From the NCBI RefSeq assembly GCF_006539985.1, contig NZ_BJOB01000005.1, forward strand, positions 41,007 through 105,006: a stretch of 64,000 nt of DNA. Reading direction: 5' to 3'. The first letter of the stretch is position 1. Each line of letters begins with the position of its first letter. This DNA is from Kurthia gibsonii. Its GTDB lineage: Bacteria > Bacillota > Bacilli > Bacillales_A > Planococcaceae. The position numbers and the translations under genes were made by a program. This document shows, in pieces, positions 1 to 8,319 of the stretch. The notes beneath the pieces were generated by a model. That model was not told the origin of the DNA and made no database searches. It worked only from the letters and a program-made list of their open reading frames with translations.

Positions 1-63
1 AATATTGAAGAAGGCTCTGTGTCTAAACTCGTGGAATTAATTTTTCAAGGAGTTGAATCATAA
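1..63 (+). CDS. flhF: FlhF, C-terminal end (partial)
   Basis: Only the last 20 codons and the TAA stop lie in the window. The frame is open from base 1 and ends at 61-63, where TAATG overlaps the start of flhG. The assignment to FlhF, the SRP-type GTPase that places flagella, rests mainly on the neighbour: flhF directly precedes flhG in Bacillales fla/che operons. The residues are too few to show a domain. Confidence 0.7.
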   Translation, partial: NIEEGSVSKLVELIFQGVES

Positions 64-932
64 TGGATCAAGCAGCCCTATTGAGAGAAAAAATGCAACA
101 ACAACAGACGACAGTTTGTAAAACAATTGCTGTCGTCAGCGGTAAAGGCGGTGTGGGAAAAAGTAACTTTACTACAAACTTTGCACTTACTCTAGCACAA
201 CAAAATTATCGTGTCCTAATTGTAGATATGGATATTGGTATGGGGAATATCCATATCTTATTAGGAAAAACAGCTAGAAATAGTTTAACGAACTATTTAC
301 AAGGAGAGTGTTCCATACAAGAGGTTATTCATCAAGATGAAAAGAATTTAGATTTTATCGCTGGTGGTTCCGGAATGTCTTCGTTATTACAATGGTCAGA
401 CTTTATGTTTGAGCGTCTTATTTTTGCTTTTAATGAGCTACAAAAGAACTACGACTTTATTCTCTTTGATATGGGAGCGGGTGCTACAGAATGGTCATTG
501 CAATTTATGATGTCTGTCCATCATATCGTAGTAGTGTCTACAACAGAACCGACATCCATTACAGATGCTTATTCCATGATGAAGTATATACATATGAAGG
601 ATGAAGAAAAAGATTTTTACCTAGTATGTAATCGTGCATTATCAAAAGATGATGGACTCTTAACGTTGGAAAGGCTGAAAACAACGATGTCTCGTTTTTT
701 AGCAAAAGAGGTATTAGAATTAGGAATGATTCCAGAAGATTTACAAGTTCGTAAAGCAATTAATCAACAGATTCCTTATAAAAAACGATATCCTACTTGC
801 CAAGCCTCGAAAGCAATGGACGGAATTGTCGAACGCTATTTGACGAATGATATAAATAATCCAATTCAATTGACGCAAGAAAATCAATTTATTTCAAAAT
901 TAAGAGGTCTATTTTCTAAAAGGAGGTCCTGA
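63..932 (+). CDS. flhG: FlhG (YlxH), MinD-like ATPase controlling flagellar number and placement
   Basis: This is a 289-residue ParA/MinD-family ATPase. The deviant Walker A motif KGGVGKS is at residues 28-34, followed by the VDMDIGMGN stretch typical of MinD/FlhG. The N-terminus (residues 2-8, DQAALLR) matches the DQAxxLR activator motif with which FlhG stimulates the FlhF GTPase. In known systems FlhG acts with FlhF at the membrane and with C-ring proteins to set the flagellar pattern. The ATG overlaps the flhF stop (TAATG), so the two are probably translationally coupled. cheB follows after 4 bp, behind a strong AAAGGAGG Shine-Dalgarno. Confidence 0.95.
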   Translation: MDQAALLREKMQQQQTTVCKTIAVVSGKGGVGKSNFTTNFALTLAQQNYRVLIVDMDIGMGNIHILLGKTARNSLTNYLQGECSIQEVIHQDEKNLDFIAGGSGMSSLLQWSDFMFERLIFAFNELQKNYDFILFDMGAGATEWSLQFMMSVHHIVVVSTTEPTSITDAYSMMKYIHMKDEEKDFYLVCNRALSKDDGLLTLERLKTTMSRFLAKEVLELGMIPEDLQVRKAINQQIPYKKRYPTCQASKAMDGIVERYLTNDINNPIQLTQENQFISKLRGLFSKRRS

Positions 933-936
933 GTCC

Positions 937-2031
937 ATGAAAAAATTGCTCATCGTAGATGATTCAGCCTTTATGAGAAAACTAATTACAGAATTTTTTT
1001 CAGAAAATGCATATATAGAAGTGGTTGGGACTGCACGTAATGGTAGAGATGCTTTAGAAAAAGTGAGAATACTAAATCCAGATGTTTTGACAATGGATGT
1101 TGAAATGCCAGAAATGACAGGTGTTGAGGCCGTAAAGCAGTTAATGATTGAAAATCCAAAACCAGTCGTCATGCTTTCATCTACTACGACAGCAGATGCA
1201 GCTATTACGATGGAAGCAATAGCAAATGGTGCAGTAGATTTCATTGCCAAGCCAAGTGGTACAATTTCACTTGATTTAGACAAAATTAAGGATGATTTAA
1301 TTGAAAAAGTCATTGCTGCATCAAATATACCAATAGAGAAGTTACGAAGAAAAGAACGTATATCAAAAATACCAATCAAGAAACCGATATTTGAAAAACC
1401 TATAATAGTAGAAAAGAGAAGACAAGAAAAGACAAATCAAGTTTGGCATAAAAACCATAAAAAAATTATTTTGATTGGTACATCTACAGGTGGGCCAAGA
1501 GCACTTCAAGAAGTTTTAACACGATTACCAAAAGATATAAAGGCACCCATCCTAATCGTACAGCATATGCCACCAGGTTTTACAAAATCTTTAGCAAAAA
1601 GATTGGATCAATTATCCGATATAACAGTTAAAGAAGCAGAGCAGGGTGATTTATTACAACCAGGCACAGCTTATATTGCACCTGGAGGTTATCAAATGAC
1701 CGCTAGAAAAGTAGGTATGACATATTCAATTCATATTGATGAACATGCTCCAGTCGTAGGTGGGCATAAACCAGCAGTAGACGTGTTATTTGATAGTGTA
1801 GCTACATTAACAGACATTGATTGTATTGCTGTCATTATGACTGGTATGGGTGCAGATGGTTCTAAGGGAATTAAAATGTTAAAGCGATCTGGGAATACAC
1901 GTGTTATTTCAGAAGATGAGCGTACGTGCGTAGTATATGGTATGCCGAAATCGGCAGAAAAAACGGGGTTAGTTGATTGCGTTGTACCATTAGACGAAAT
2001 ACCTCAAGCTATTTTGAATTATTTATACTAG
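937..2031 (+). CDS. cheB: CheB, chemotaxis response regulator methylesterase/glutamine deamidase
   Basis: The protein has 364 residues. An N-terminal receiver domain (about 1-120) carries the DD pair at 8-9 and the phospho-acceptor D54 in TMDVEMPEMTG. A basic linker follows, then the C-terminal CheB esterase domain with GTSTGGP (active serine), QHMPPGFT (histidine) and MTGMGADG (aspartate). It removes methyl groups from, and deamidates, chemoreceptors when phosphorylated by CheA. The length is normal. cheA follows 10 bp downstream behind TAGGAGGGG. Here, as in B. subtilis, cheB lies in the late part of the fla/che operon. Confidence 0.97.
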   Translation: MKKLLIVDDSAFMRKLITEFFSENAYIEVVGTARNGRDALEKVRILNPDVLTMDVEMPEMTGVEAVKQLMIENPKPVVMLSSTTTADAAITMEAIANGAVDFIAKPSGTISLDLDKIKDDLIEKVIAASNIPIEKLRRKERISKIPIKKPIFEKPIIVEKRRQEKTNQVWHKNHKKIILIGTSTGGPRALQEVLTRLPKDIKAPILIVQHMPPGFTKSLAKRLDQLSDITVKEAEQGDLLQPGTAYIAPGGYQMTARKVGMTYSIHIDEHAPVVGGHKPAVDVLFDSVATLTDIDCIAVIMTGMGADGSKGIKMLKRSGNTRVISEDERTCVVYGMPKSAEKTGLVDCVVPLDEIPQAILNYLY

Positions 2032-2041
2032 GAGGGGAACT

Positions 2042-4090
2042 ATGGATACAAATCAATATTTAGAGGTATTCATTGATGAAAGTAATGAGCATCTACAATC
2101 ATGTAGTGAAAGTTTATTAGTATTAGAACAAAATCCAGACAATATCGAGATTGTAAATGATATTTTCCGTAACGCACATACATTAAAAGGTATGTCAGCT
2201 ACGATGGGATTTGAAGATATTGCCGATTTAACACACAAAATGGAGAATGTTTTAGATGCAATACGTAATCATAAAATTCAAGTAACAGCTGAGTTATTAG
2301 ATGTAGTTTTCGAATCAGTAGATCACTTAGAAGAAATGGTGTCTGATATTTCAAATGGTGGAGACGGTAAAAAAGATGTAACACAAACAGTTGAAAAGTT
2401 AAAACGCTTAGAATCAGGCGAATCAATCGAAAATATTGAAACAGTCGTAGCTGCACCTTCTGAAACTGTAACTGAAGTAGCTGAATCAAAACTCATCTTT
2501 GATGACTTTGAACAAACAGTTTTAGAACAATCAATGGAACAAGGATTTTCAGCTTATGAAATCAATATCTCATTACGTGAAGACTGCCTATTAAAAGCAG
2601 CGCGTGTATATATGGTATTTGAGATTTTAGAAAAGTTAGGTGAGGTTATTAAATCTACACCGACAGTTGAAAAATTAGAAGAAGAAAAGTTTGATACGGA
2701 CTTTTCAGTTGCTTTTGTAACAAAAGAAAATCAAGACGATTTAAAACAAAAGCTTATGAAAGTTTCAGAAGTAGATGTTGTTAATGTACAACCTGTTCAA
2801 TTGAAGAAGATGGAAATGCCAAGTGATATAGAAGAAAAGAAAGTGGAAGAAGTAGCGGCAGTAGAGACGCCAAAGCCAACTCCTACAAAAGCAACACCGA
2901 CAAAAACAGAAGCGCCAAAAACCGTGAAAAATAATAATTCAAGTAAAACAATTCGTGTCAATATCGAGCGTTTAGATATCTTAATGAATCTATTTGAGGA
3001 ATTAGTTATTGATCGCGGACGTTTACAATCCATTTCAATGGAATTAAACCATAACGAATTAAACGACACAGTAGAGCGTATGACACGCGTATCAGGCGAT
3101 CTTCAAAATATTATTTTAAATATGCGTATGGTTCCTGTGGAAACGGTATTTAACAGATTCCCTAAAATGGTTCGTCAATTATCGCGAGATTTAAAAAAGA
3201 AAATCAATTTAGAAATTATTGGTGCTGAAACAGAATTAGATCGTACAGTGATTGATGAAATTGGTGATCCACTTGTTCACTTAATCCGTAATGCATTGGA
3301 TCATGGTATCGAATCGCCAGAAGAGCGTTTAGCAGCTGGAAAACCAGAAACAGGCTCAGTCGAATTGCGCGCATATCATAGTGGTAACCACGTATTTATT
3401 GAAATTGAAGATGATGGTGCTGGTATTGATCGTGAACGTGTATTACAAAAAGCAATTTCTAAAGGTGTCGTAACTGAAGAAGCAAGTCATTCTATGACAG
3501 ATAATCAGATTAATGAGTTGATTTTAGCTTCTGGTTTCTCAACAGCTGAAGTTATCTCAGATGTATCAGGACGAGGCGTTGGTTTAGATGTTGTGAAATC
3601 AACAATTGAGTCATTAGGTGGAAGTATTAGTATTGAGTCTGAACATGGTAAAGGTTCATTATTTTCAATTCAGTTACCATTAACATTATCAATTATCTCG
3701 GTTATGCTTGTTGAAATCGAAAAAGAAGTGTATGCAGTGCCGCTATCTTCAATTATTGAAACATCGATTATTAAACGTAGCGATATTTTAAATGCACATA
3801 ATCAAAAAGTGATTGATTTCCGAGGTAAAGTTGTGCCACTTGTTTTCTTAGATGAAATCTTTGAAGTACCGCGTGAAGATTATGAAGATGATGGATTCCT
3901 ATCTGTTGTTTTAGTGCGTAAGGGCGATCGTATTGCAGGTTTAGTTGTGGACTCATTTATTGGACAACAAGAAATTGTATTAAAATCTTTAGGAAACTAC
4001 TTAACGAATGTATTTGCGATTTCTGGAGCAACAATTTTAGGAAATGGACAAGTTGCATTAATTGTTGATTGTAACGCACTTATTAAATAG
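2042..4090 (+). CDS. cheA: CheA, chemotaxis sensor histidine kinase
   Basis: This 682-residue kinase has the full CheA layout. The P1 Hpt domain carries the phosphorylated H46 in NAHTLKGM. A P2 region precedes a Pro/Thr/Lys-rich linker (about 275-300). P3 dimerisation leads into the HATPase P4, where HLIRNALDHGIE, DDGAGID and GRGVGLDVV are visible, and the C-terminus is the CheW-like P5 domain. It phosphorylates CheB and CheY and couples to receptors through CheW. The size matches B. subtilis CheA. cheW follows almost directly. Confidence 0.97.
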   Translation: MDTNQYLEVFIDESNEHLQSCSESLLVLEQNPDNIEIVNDIFRNAHTLKGMSATMGFEDIADLTHKMENVLDAIRNHKIQVTAELLDVVFESVDHLEEMVSDISNGGDGKKDVTQTVEKLKRLESGESIENIETVVAAPSETVTEVAESKLIFDDFEQTVLEQSMEQGFSAYEINISLREDCLLKAARVYMVFEILEKLGEVIKSTPTVEKLEEEKFDTDFSVAFVTKENQDDLKQKLMKVSEVDVVNVQPVQLKKMEMPSDIEEKKVEEVAAVETPKPTPTKATPTKTEAPKTVKNNNSSKTIRVNIERLDILMNLFEELVIDRGRLQSISMELNHNELNDTVERMTRVSGDLQNIILNMRMVPVETVFNRFPKMVRQLSRDLKKKINLEIIGAETELDRTVIDEIGDPLVHLIRNALDHGIESPEERLAAGKPETGSVELRAYHSGNHVFIEIEDDGAGIDRERVLQKAISKGVVTEEASHSMTDNQINELILASGFSTAEVISDVSGRGVGLDVVKSTIESLGGSISIESEHGKGSLFSIQLPLTLSIISVMLVEIEKEVYAVPLSSIIETSIIKRSDILNAHNQKVIDFRGKVVPLVFLDEIFEVPREDYEDDGFLSVVLVRKGDRIAGLVVDSFIGQQEIVLKSLGNYLTNVFAISGATILGNGQVALIVDCNALIK

Positions 4091-4105
4091 AAAGAGGTGT
4101 CAGCT

Positions 4106-4552
4106 ATGACAGAATTATTAGATACAGAAGTCGTAAAAGTCATCGTCTTTCAATTAGGCGATAAGGAGTATGCTATTCCAGTATCACAAGTACAGGGAAT
4201 CGAAAAAACGGTCTTTATTACACGTGTGCCAAGTACCGTACATTATGTAAAGGGTGTTATTAATTTACGTGGTGTAGTAACACCGATTATCGATTTACGT
4301 GAGCGTTTTGGTATTCATTCAGATGTTCAAGGTGAGGATACACGTATCATTATTATTTCATATGCAGATATGGAAGTTGGATTAATCGTTGATGCAGCAA
4401 ACGATGTAATGGACTTACCTAAAAATGCAATCGAACCACAACCAGAAGTGGTTGGATCATTAGAAGAAGAATTCATTGCTGGCGTAGCAAAAATTGATAA
4501 ACGTTTGCTTATTTTATTAAACTTAGAAAAAGTACTAAATACCTTAAAGTAA
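4106..4552 (+). CDS. cheW: CheW, receptor-kinase coupling protein
   Basis: This 148-residue protein is a single CheW domain (VIVFQLGDKEYAIPVSQVQGI, then INLRGVVTPIIDLR). It bridges chemoreceptors and CheA at the cell pole. A GTG at 4097 would add three residues, but it sits inside the AAAGAGGTG Shine-Dalgarno, so the ATG at 4106 is chosen. No second CheW-like gene such as cheV is in the window. It lies between cheA and cheC, the standard Bacillales order. Confidence 0.95.
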   Translation: MTELLDTEVVKVIVFQLGDKEYAIPVSQVQGIEKTVFITRVPSTVHYVKGVINLRGVVTPIIDLRERFGIHSDVQGEDTRIIIISYADMEVGLIVDAANDVMDLPKNAIEPQPEVVGSLEEEFIAGVAKIDKRLLILLNLEKVLNTLK

Positions 4553-4567
4553 AGAAGGTAGATGAAT

Positions 4568-5191
4568 ATGACAAATATTACTTCATTTCATTTAGATGTC
4601 TTAAAAGAGATTGGCAATATCGGTGCAGCACACGCAGCAACTGCATTATCAGGATTATTAAATACAAAAATTGATATGCGTGTACCAGCAGTTGAGATGG
4701 TTTCGTTTGAGGAAATGGTTGAACGTGGCGGTGGTGTTGAACAAGTAGTTGCAGGAACTTATTTACAAATTGATGGAGATGCAGAAGGTGGTATGTTCTT
4801 CATCTTACCAATTGAACAAGCAAATCGTTTTATACGTCGTTTAATTCAGGATGAACGTTTTGATTTACAGAAACAAAATAACTTGGAGCTAGGCGTATCA
4901 GCAATGCAAGAGTTAGGAAATATTTTGTCGGGTTCATATCTATCTGCTTTGTCAGATTTTACAGGGCTTAAAATTTATCCCACTCCACCCGCTTTAAGTG
5001 TTGATATGTTTGGTGCAATCATTAGTTTTGGCTTAATTGAGCTGTCACAAGTAAGTGATCATGTAATTGTGATTGATACATCGATTTTTGAAGAAACGAT
5101 GACAGAAGCTGAACAAGTTAATGGACATTTCTTTTTACTACCAAACCCAGAGTCTTTTAAAGCCATTTTTAAAGCATTGGGAGTGTCGTAA
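4568..5191 (+). CDS. cheC: CheC, CheY-P phosphatase and CheD partner
   Basis: This 207-residue CheC/FliY-family protein carries both phosphatase motifs of the family: EIGNIGAAH near residue 14 and ELGNILSGSY in the second repeat. In B. subtilis CheC dephosphorylates CheY-P and titrates CheD, forming one of the adaptation circuits. An ATG at 4562 lies too close to the AAGAAGGT Shine-Dalgarno, so 4568 is preferred. The stop TAA at 5189-5191 lies one base before the cheD ATG, which implies coupled translation, fitting for proteins that act as a complex. Confidence 0.95.
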   Translation: MTNITSFHLDVLKEIGNIGAAHAATALSGLLNTKIDMRVPAVEMVSFEEMVERGGGVEQVVAGTYLQIDGDAEGGMFFILPIEQANRFIRRLIQDERFDLQKQNNLELGVSAMQELGNILSGSYLSALSDFTGLKIYPTPPALSVDMFGAIISFGLIELSQVSDHVIVIDTSIFEETMTEAEQVNGHFFLLPNPESFKAIFKALGVS

Positions 5192-5192
5192 A

Positions 5193-5693
5193 ATGATTAT
5201 TGGAAGTCAAAGTGTTGTCAAAGTAGGCATTGCCCAAATGGACATTGTAAAAGCACCCTCAACAATTCGAACATCAGGGCTTGGTTCATGCGTTGGGGTG
5301 GTTGTTTACGATCAATCTAAAGGTATTGCAGGACTTATTCATATTATGTTACCAGATTCAAAAGTAGCTAAAAGTGGAACGATGAATATTGCGAAATTTG
5401 CAGATACAGGTATTCCAGCATTAATTGAAGCATTAAAAAAAGCTGGAGCTTCATCTTATAAACTAAAAGCAAAAATTGCAGGCGGCGCGCAGATGTTTCA
5501 GTTTACATCTTCAAATGATACGATGCGTATCGGACCTCGTAACGTAGAAGCGGTAATCGAGCAATTAAGAAAATATATGATTCCTGTATTGGCACAAGAT
5601 ACAGGTGGGAATAGTGGAAGAACAATTGAATTTAATCCTGAAACGGGTTTGTTAAATATTAGAACAGTAAATCAAGGGGTGAAAGATCTCTAA
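5193..5693 (+). CDS. cheD: CheD, chemoreceptor glutamine deamidase
   Basis: The protein has 166 residues and shows the CheD active-site signature: GSCVGVVVYD with the nucleophilic Cys, and AGLIHIMLPDS with the His. It deamidates receptor glutamines and is regulated by binding CheC. The frame stays open upstream to 5121 inside cheC, but family length and position favour the ATG at 5193 next to the cheC stop. Its own TAA overlaps the next ATG (TAATG at 5691-5695). Confidence 0.95.
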   Translation: MIIGSQSVVKVGIAQMDIVKAPSTIRTSGLGSCVGVVVYDQSKGIAGLIHIMLPDSKVAKSGTMNIAKFADTGIPALIEALKKAGASSYKLKAKIAGGAQMFQFTSSNDTMRIGPRNVEAVIEQLRKYMIPVLAQDTGGNSGRTIEFNPETGLLNIRTVNQGVKDL

Positions 5694-6055
5694 TGTTTGG
5701 TTCAATATTTTATAACTTTTGGTTTGCTTTAGCAGGTTTCACAATTTACTTTTTTGCGCGATTTCAAAGTAATCAAGCTCCTTTAACAACTATTTTATAC
5801 GGTTTAATGTGGGCAGCTATTGCTTTTATAGTGGCTTATATTGTGCGTGCACTAATTGCTTATATTATAGCGACACCTTCAGATCAGTTAGAACAGTCTG
5901 AGGAAGGTGTTGAATCAGGTACAGAAGCTATAGCAAAAGAGGAAAGAAGTAGCGAAGAGTCATTACCTTCACCAGAACCGACTGTTGAGTTTTCAGACGA
6001 ACAGTCAGAGGAGATTGCTAAAGCGATTCAAACAATGATGCAAGATGGAAAATAA
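5693..6055 (+). CDS. Small two-helix membrane protein of the che operon, function unknown
   Basis: This 120-residue protein has two predicted membrane segments (about 5-24 and 32-60). An acidic, Ser/Glu-rich cytoplasmic tail follows and ends in a short amphipathic stretch, SEEIAKAIQTMMQDGK. I do not recognise a characterised family. It overlaps cheD by TAATG and is followed at once by a strong terminator, so it is the last gene of the che transcript. B. subtilis has sigD at this position. A motility-related membrane role is inference from position only. It has a normal start and no sign of decay. Confidence 0.75.
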   Translation: MFGSIFYNFWFALAGFTIYFFARFQSNQAPLTTILYGLMWAAIAFIVAYIVRALIAYIIATPSDQLEQSEEGVESGTEAIAKEERSSEESLPSPEPTVEFSDEQSEEIAKAIQTMMQDGK

Positions 6056-6100
6056 AAAAGAAGGAATTGCGCTTGATTTTGCGCGATTCCTTCTTTTTTT
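6054..6100. terminator. Strong bidirectional terminator ending the che operon
   Basis: An A-rich arm leads into GAAGGAATTGCGC, an 8-nt loop, then GCGCGATTCCTTC and a run of T. The stem is about 18 bp with one bulge. It has A and T tracts on both sides, so it can serve the che operon (+) and the convergent M20 peptidase remnant (-). Confidence 0.9.
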
Positions 6101-6101
6101 A

Positions 6102-6620
6102 TTATGAATTAGTTGCAGTTTGTTTTGAGACATTTGCTTGTTGAGCTAGCCACTGCATCGCAATGTGTGCGTGTAATGCTGCACCGTATTTAAAAATTTC
6201 TTCCTGCTGTTGCATACGTGGGTTATGGACAGGCACATTTCCTTCTTTTCCTGTTCCTAACACGATGAATGTAGCAGGTACTTCTTGTGAGATGTGTGAA
6301 AAGTCTTCTGAACCACTCAACATACCTAAATCCACAATGTTTTTTTCTCCTACAATTTCTTCGACAAAGGGTGTGAGTAATTGAACCATTTCTGGACCAT
6401 TACAAGTTGTCATTGTATGGAACTCAGTTACTGTGTAATTACCACGTCATGCTTTTACTGTATGGTCAATTATTTCAGGGATTCGTTTACAAAAGTAATC
6501 ACGAATTGCTTGATCATAACTACGCATATTTCTTTGTAATAAAGCTTTATCAGGAATAACATTCGTGACAGTCAAGCCGCTCATCGCACCAACCGTAAAA
6601 AATCTTCCCATCTTTTTTCA
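6102..6620 (-). pseudogene. M20-family amidohydrolase/peptidase remnant
   Basis: Read on the minus strand, the tract starts near 6620 with GRFFTVGAMSGLTVTNVIPDKALLQ-type sequence, the NVIPD motif of the M20D aminoacylase/carboxypeptidase family. It runs to a TGA at 6449-6447, then continues in the same frame to the TAA at 6104-6102. The last 103 codons hold GMLSGSEDFSHISQEVPATF, the conserved SEDF region, and a typical M20 C-terminus. The N-terminal half, with most metal ligands, is missing. It is therefore a truncated, stop-interrupted gene. The 103-codon C-terminal frame could still be open but cannot form an active enzyme. No such gene sits here in B. subtilis, so it was probably inserted and is decaying. 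Confidence 0.8.
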
Positions 6621-6812
6621 TAAGTGTTTTCCTCTTTGTCTTAAAATAGTGAACATTCAGTTTTTTAATTACAATTATATTTTAAGAAAGGATTGCTTTA
6701 TAATATCAACTAAATTATATATTATTTTATAAAATATCTACTTGAAATAGAAGATTTGTTGAAATTAAATTATCTTTAACATGAGAACGAAAAAATGAAG
6801 GGCTGACAAGGT

Positions 6813-7109
6813 GTGGAATTAAAAAATTATTATATGTTAGATGATGACCGAATCCGCCGTTTGATAACAGAAGTAGCAGATAATTTAGTATTTAAAAAGA
6901 TGTACAATGATATTTCTTGTATCACACTAACATACTGCCGTGTGCATTGGACGGATTTCAATCGTTTAGAAGAGCGTTAGGAAAGTTTATTACAAACAAT
7001 CGAAGCGATTGAAAAAAATGATATTGAGATGGCAAAAGAACAAGTAGAAATTTTTATTCGAAAGCAAGAACCTTCACTATATCGTTACAAAAAAAGTGTA
7101 GAAGGTTAA
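6813..7109 (+). pseudogene. GntR-family FCD-domain regulator remnant
   Basis: From GTG 6813 the frame reads for 98 codons to TAA 7107-7109, broken by one in-frame TAG at 6978-6980. The C-terminal part (ESLLQTIEAIEKNDIEMAKEQV) resembles the last helices of the FCD ligand domain of GntR regulators, where a run of this shape is followed by the final helix. No helix-turn-helix is present, so the DNA-binding half is lost. It is divergent from the M20 remnant, and the two may be relics of one catabolic gene and its regulator. The family call is from pattern alone and is tentative. Confidence 0.5.
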
Positions 7110-7147
7110 GAAGTTCCTTGTTTAAGTTCCCATTTGTAAAAAGTATT

Positions 7148-7156
7148 TGTTATAAT
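7148..7156 (+). promoter_or_regulatory. Candidate extended -10 promoter for sigD
   Basis: TGTTATAAT (TGn plus a consensus TATAAT) lies 41 bp before the sigD start. No good -35 is spaced 16-18 bp upstream, which is tolerated in extended -10 promoters. It would give sigD transcription independent of the che operon, which ends at the terminator 1.1 kb upstream. Confidence 0.5.
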
Positions 7157-7196
7157 ATTTCATAAGTATTGAACGAAGAAATGGAGGGCGTAGCAG

Positions 7197-7967
7197 ATGC
7201 AATCGGCTTCAACGCAAGAAACGAAACTATGGCAAGATTGGTCCGCTCACAAAGATCCTCGTGCTGGCGATTTGCTCATGAAAAAATATAAGTCTTTAGT
7301 GTCATATCATGTGCAACGAATTAGTACAGGATTACCTAAAAGTGTATCAAGAGATGAACTAATGAGCCTTGGAATGATGGGACTTTTTGATGCGCTTAAT
7401 AAATTTGACATTACACGCGACTTAAAATTTGATACCTATGCATCTTTTCGTGTGCGTGGTGCAATCATCGATGGTTTAAGAAAAGAAGACTGGTTACCAA
7501 GATCAGCACGTGAAAAAACAAAAAAGTTAGATGCGAAAATTGAAGCGATGGAACAGCGTCTAAAGCGTCATGTTACACCAGAAGAAGTAGCAAAAGAGTT
7601 AGATGTACCAATCGAAGAAGTATATCAAACGATGCAAGAGCATCTTTTTTCGAATGTCTTATCAATCGATGAACAACTACAAGACTTTGATGAAGTCGAT
7701 AATAAAAGTTTCGTCATTCGAGATGAAGTAACAAAAACACCCGAACAGCAAGTGGTTCAAACAGAGTTGTTGCAAGATTTAGCAGGAAGTATTAAGAATC
7801 TTAACGAAAAAGAACAGCTTGTATTAAGTATGTTTTATACAGATGAATTAACATTAACTGAGATTGGTGAAGTATTAGGTTTGTCGACATCACGTATTTC
7901 TCAAATTCATTCTAAAGCGTTATTTAAACTAAAAAATTTATTACAAGATGAAATGAATAATACGTGA
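7197..7967 (+). CDS. sigD: SigD (FliA), sigma factor for flagellar/motility genes
   Basis: This 256-residue sigma-28 factor has region 2 (GLMGLFDALNKFDITRDLKFDTYASFRVRGAIIDGLR), region 3 (TPEEVAKELDVPIEEVY) and region 4 (LTEIGEVLGLSTSRISQIHSKAL). It directs RNA polymerase to late flagellar, chemoreceptor and autolysin genes. ATGGAGGGCG precedes the ATG at a good distance. Unlike B. subtilis, where sigD is co-transcribed with the fla/che operon, here it is separated from cheD by a membrane protein gene, a terminator and two gene remnants. Confidence 0.96.
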   Translation: MQSASTQETKLWQDWSAHKDPRAGDLLMKKYKSLVSYHVQRISTGLPKSVSRDELMSLGMMGLFDALNKFDITRDLKFDTYASFRVRGAIIDGLRKEDWLPRSAREKTKKLDAKIEAMEQRLKRHVTPEEVAKELDVPIEEVYQTMQEHLFSNVLSIDEQLQDFDEVDNKSFVIRDEVTKTPEQQVVQTELLQDLAGSIKNLNEKEQLVLSMFYTDELTLTEIGEVLGLSTSRISQIHSKALFKLKNLLQDEMNNT

Positions 7968-7995
7968 TTTTTAGTTTGTGGAGGAGAGATATGCG

Positions 7996-8304
7996 ATGAG
8001 TTTAAAAGGCATTGAGTTACAAATTGCGATACCTAAAACTTTTGATGCGGGAAAACAAGTTGAACAAGCGCAGCAACAAGTACATGCCGGACAAGACTTG
8101 GCAAATACAGCTTTGAATAAACAAATCGAAAAGAATCACACCTCTTTGTTAGAATCTGAAAAGCTCAAAGAATTGCGACAAGATGAACCGAAAGATCAAG
8201 AGAAAGAAAGAAAAGAAAAAGAAGAACGCGAAGGAAATGAAAAATTAAATAAAAATCGAACAAAGCACCCCTATAAAGGAAACTTTTTTGATTTTAGTGG
8301 ATAA
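7996..8304 (+). CDS. Small charged protein between sigD and swrB, function unknown
   Basis: This 102-residue protein is Gln/Glu/Lys rich, with a likely helical or disordered middle, and ends in a distinct HPYKGNFFDFSG tail. It has no membrane segment or signal peptide. A GTG at 7978 would add six residues but lies within the GTGGAGGAGAG Shine-Dalgarno, so the ATG at 7996 is used. It sits 28 bp after sigD and 15 bp before the SwrB-like gene, probably in one transcript. A conserved short C-terminal tail on a charged linker suggests a docking peptide, but this is only inference. Confidence 0.7.
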   Translation: MSLKGIELQIAIPKTFDAGKQVEQAQQQVHAGQDLANTALNKQIEKNHTSLLESEKLKELRQDEPKDQEKERKEKEEREGNEKLNKNRTKHPYKGNFFDFSG

Positions 8305-8319
8305 GGAGGAGAGAATGAG

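Noticed and set aside
5121..5192. A longer CheD starting at 5121
   Set aside because: The extension overlaps cheC out of frame; the ATG at 5193 next to the cheC stop gives the family start.
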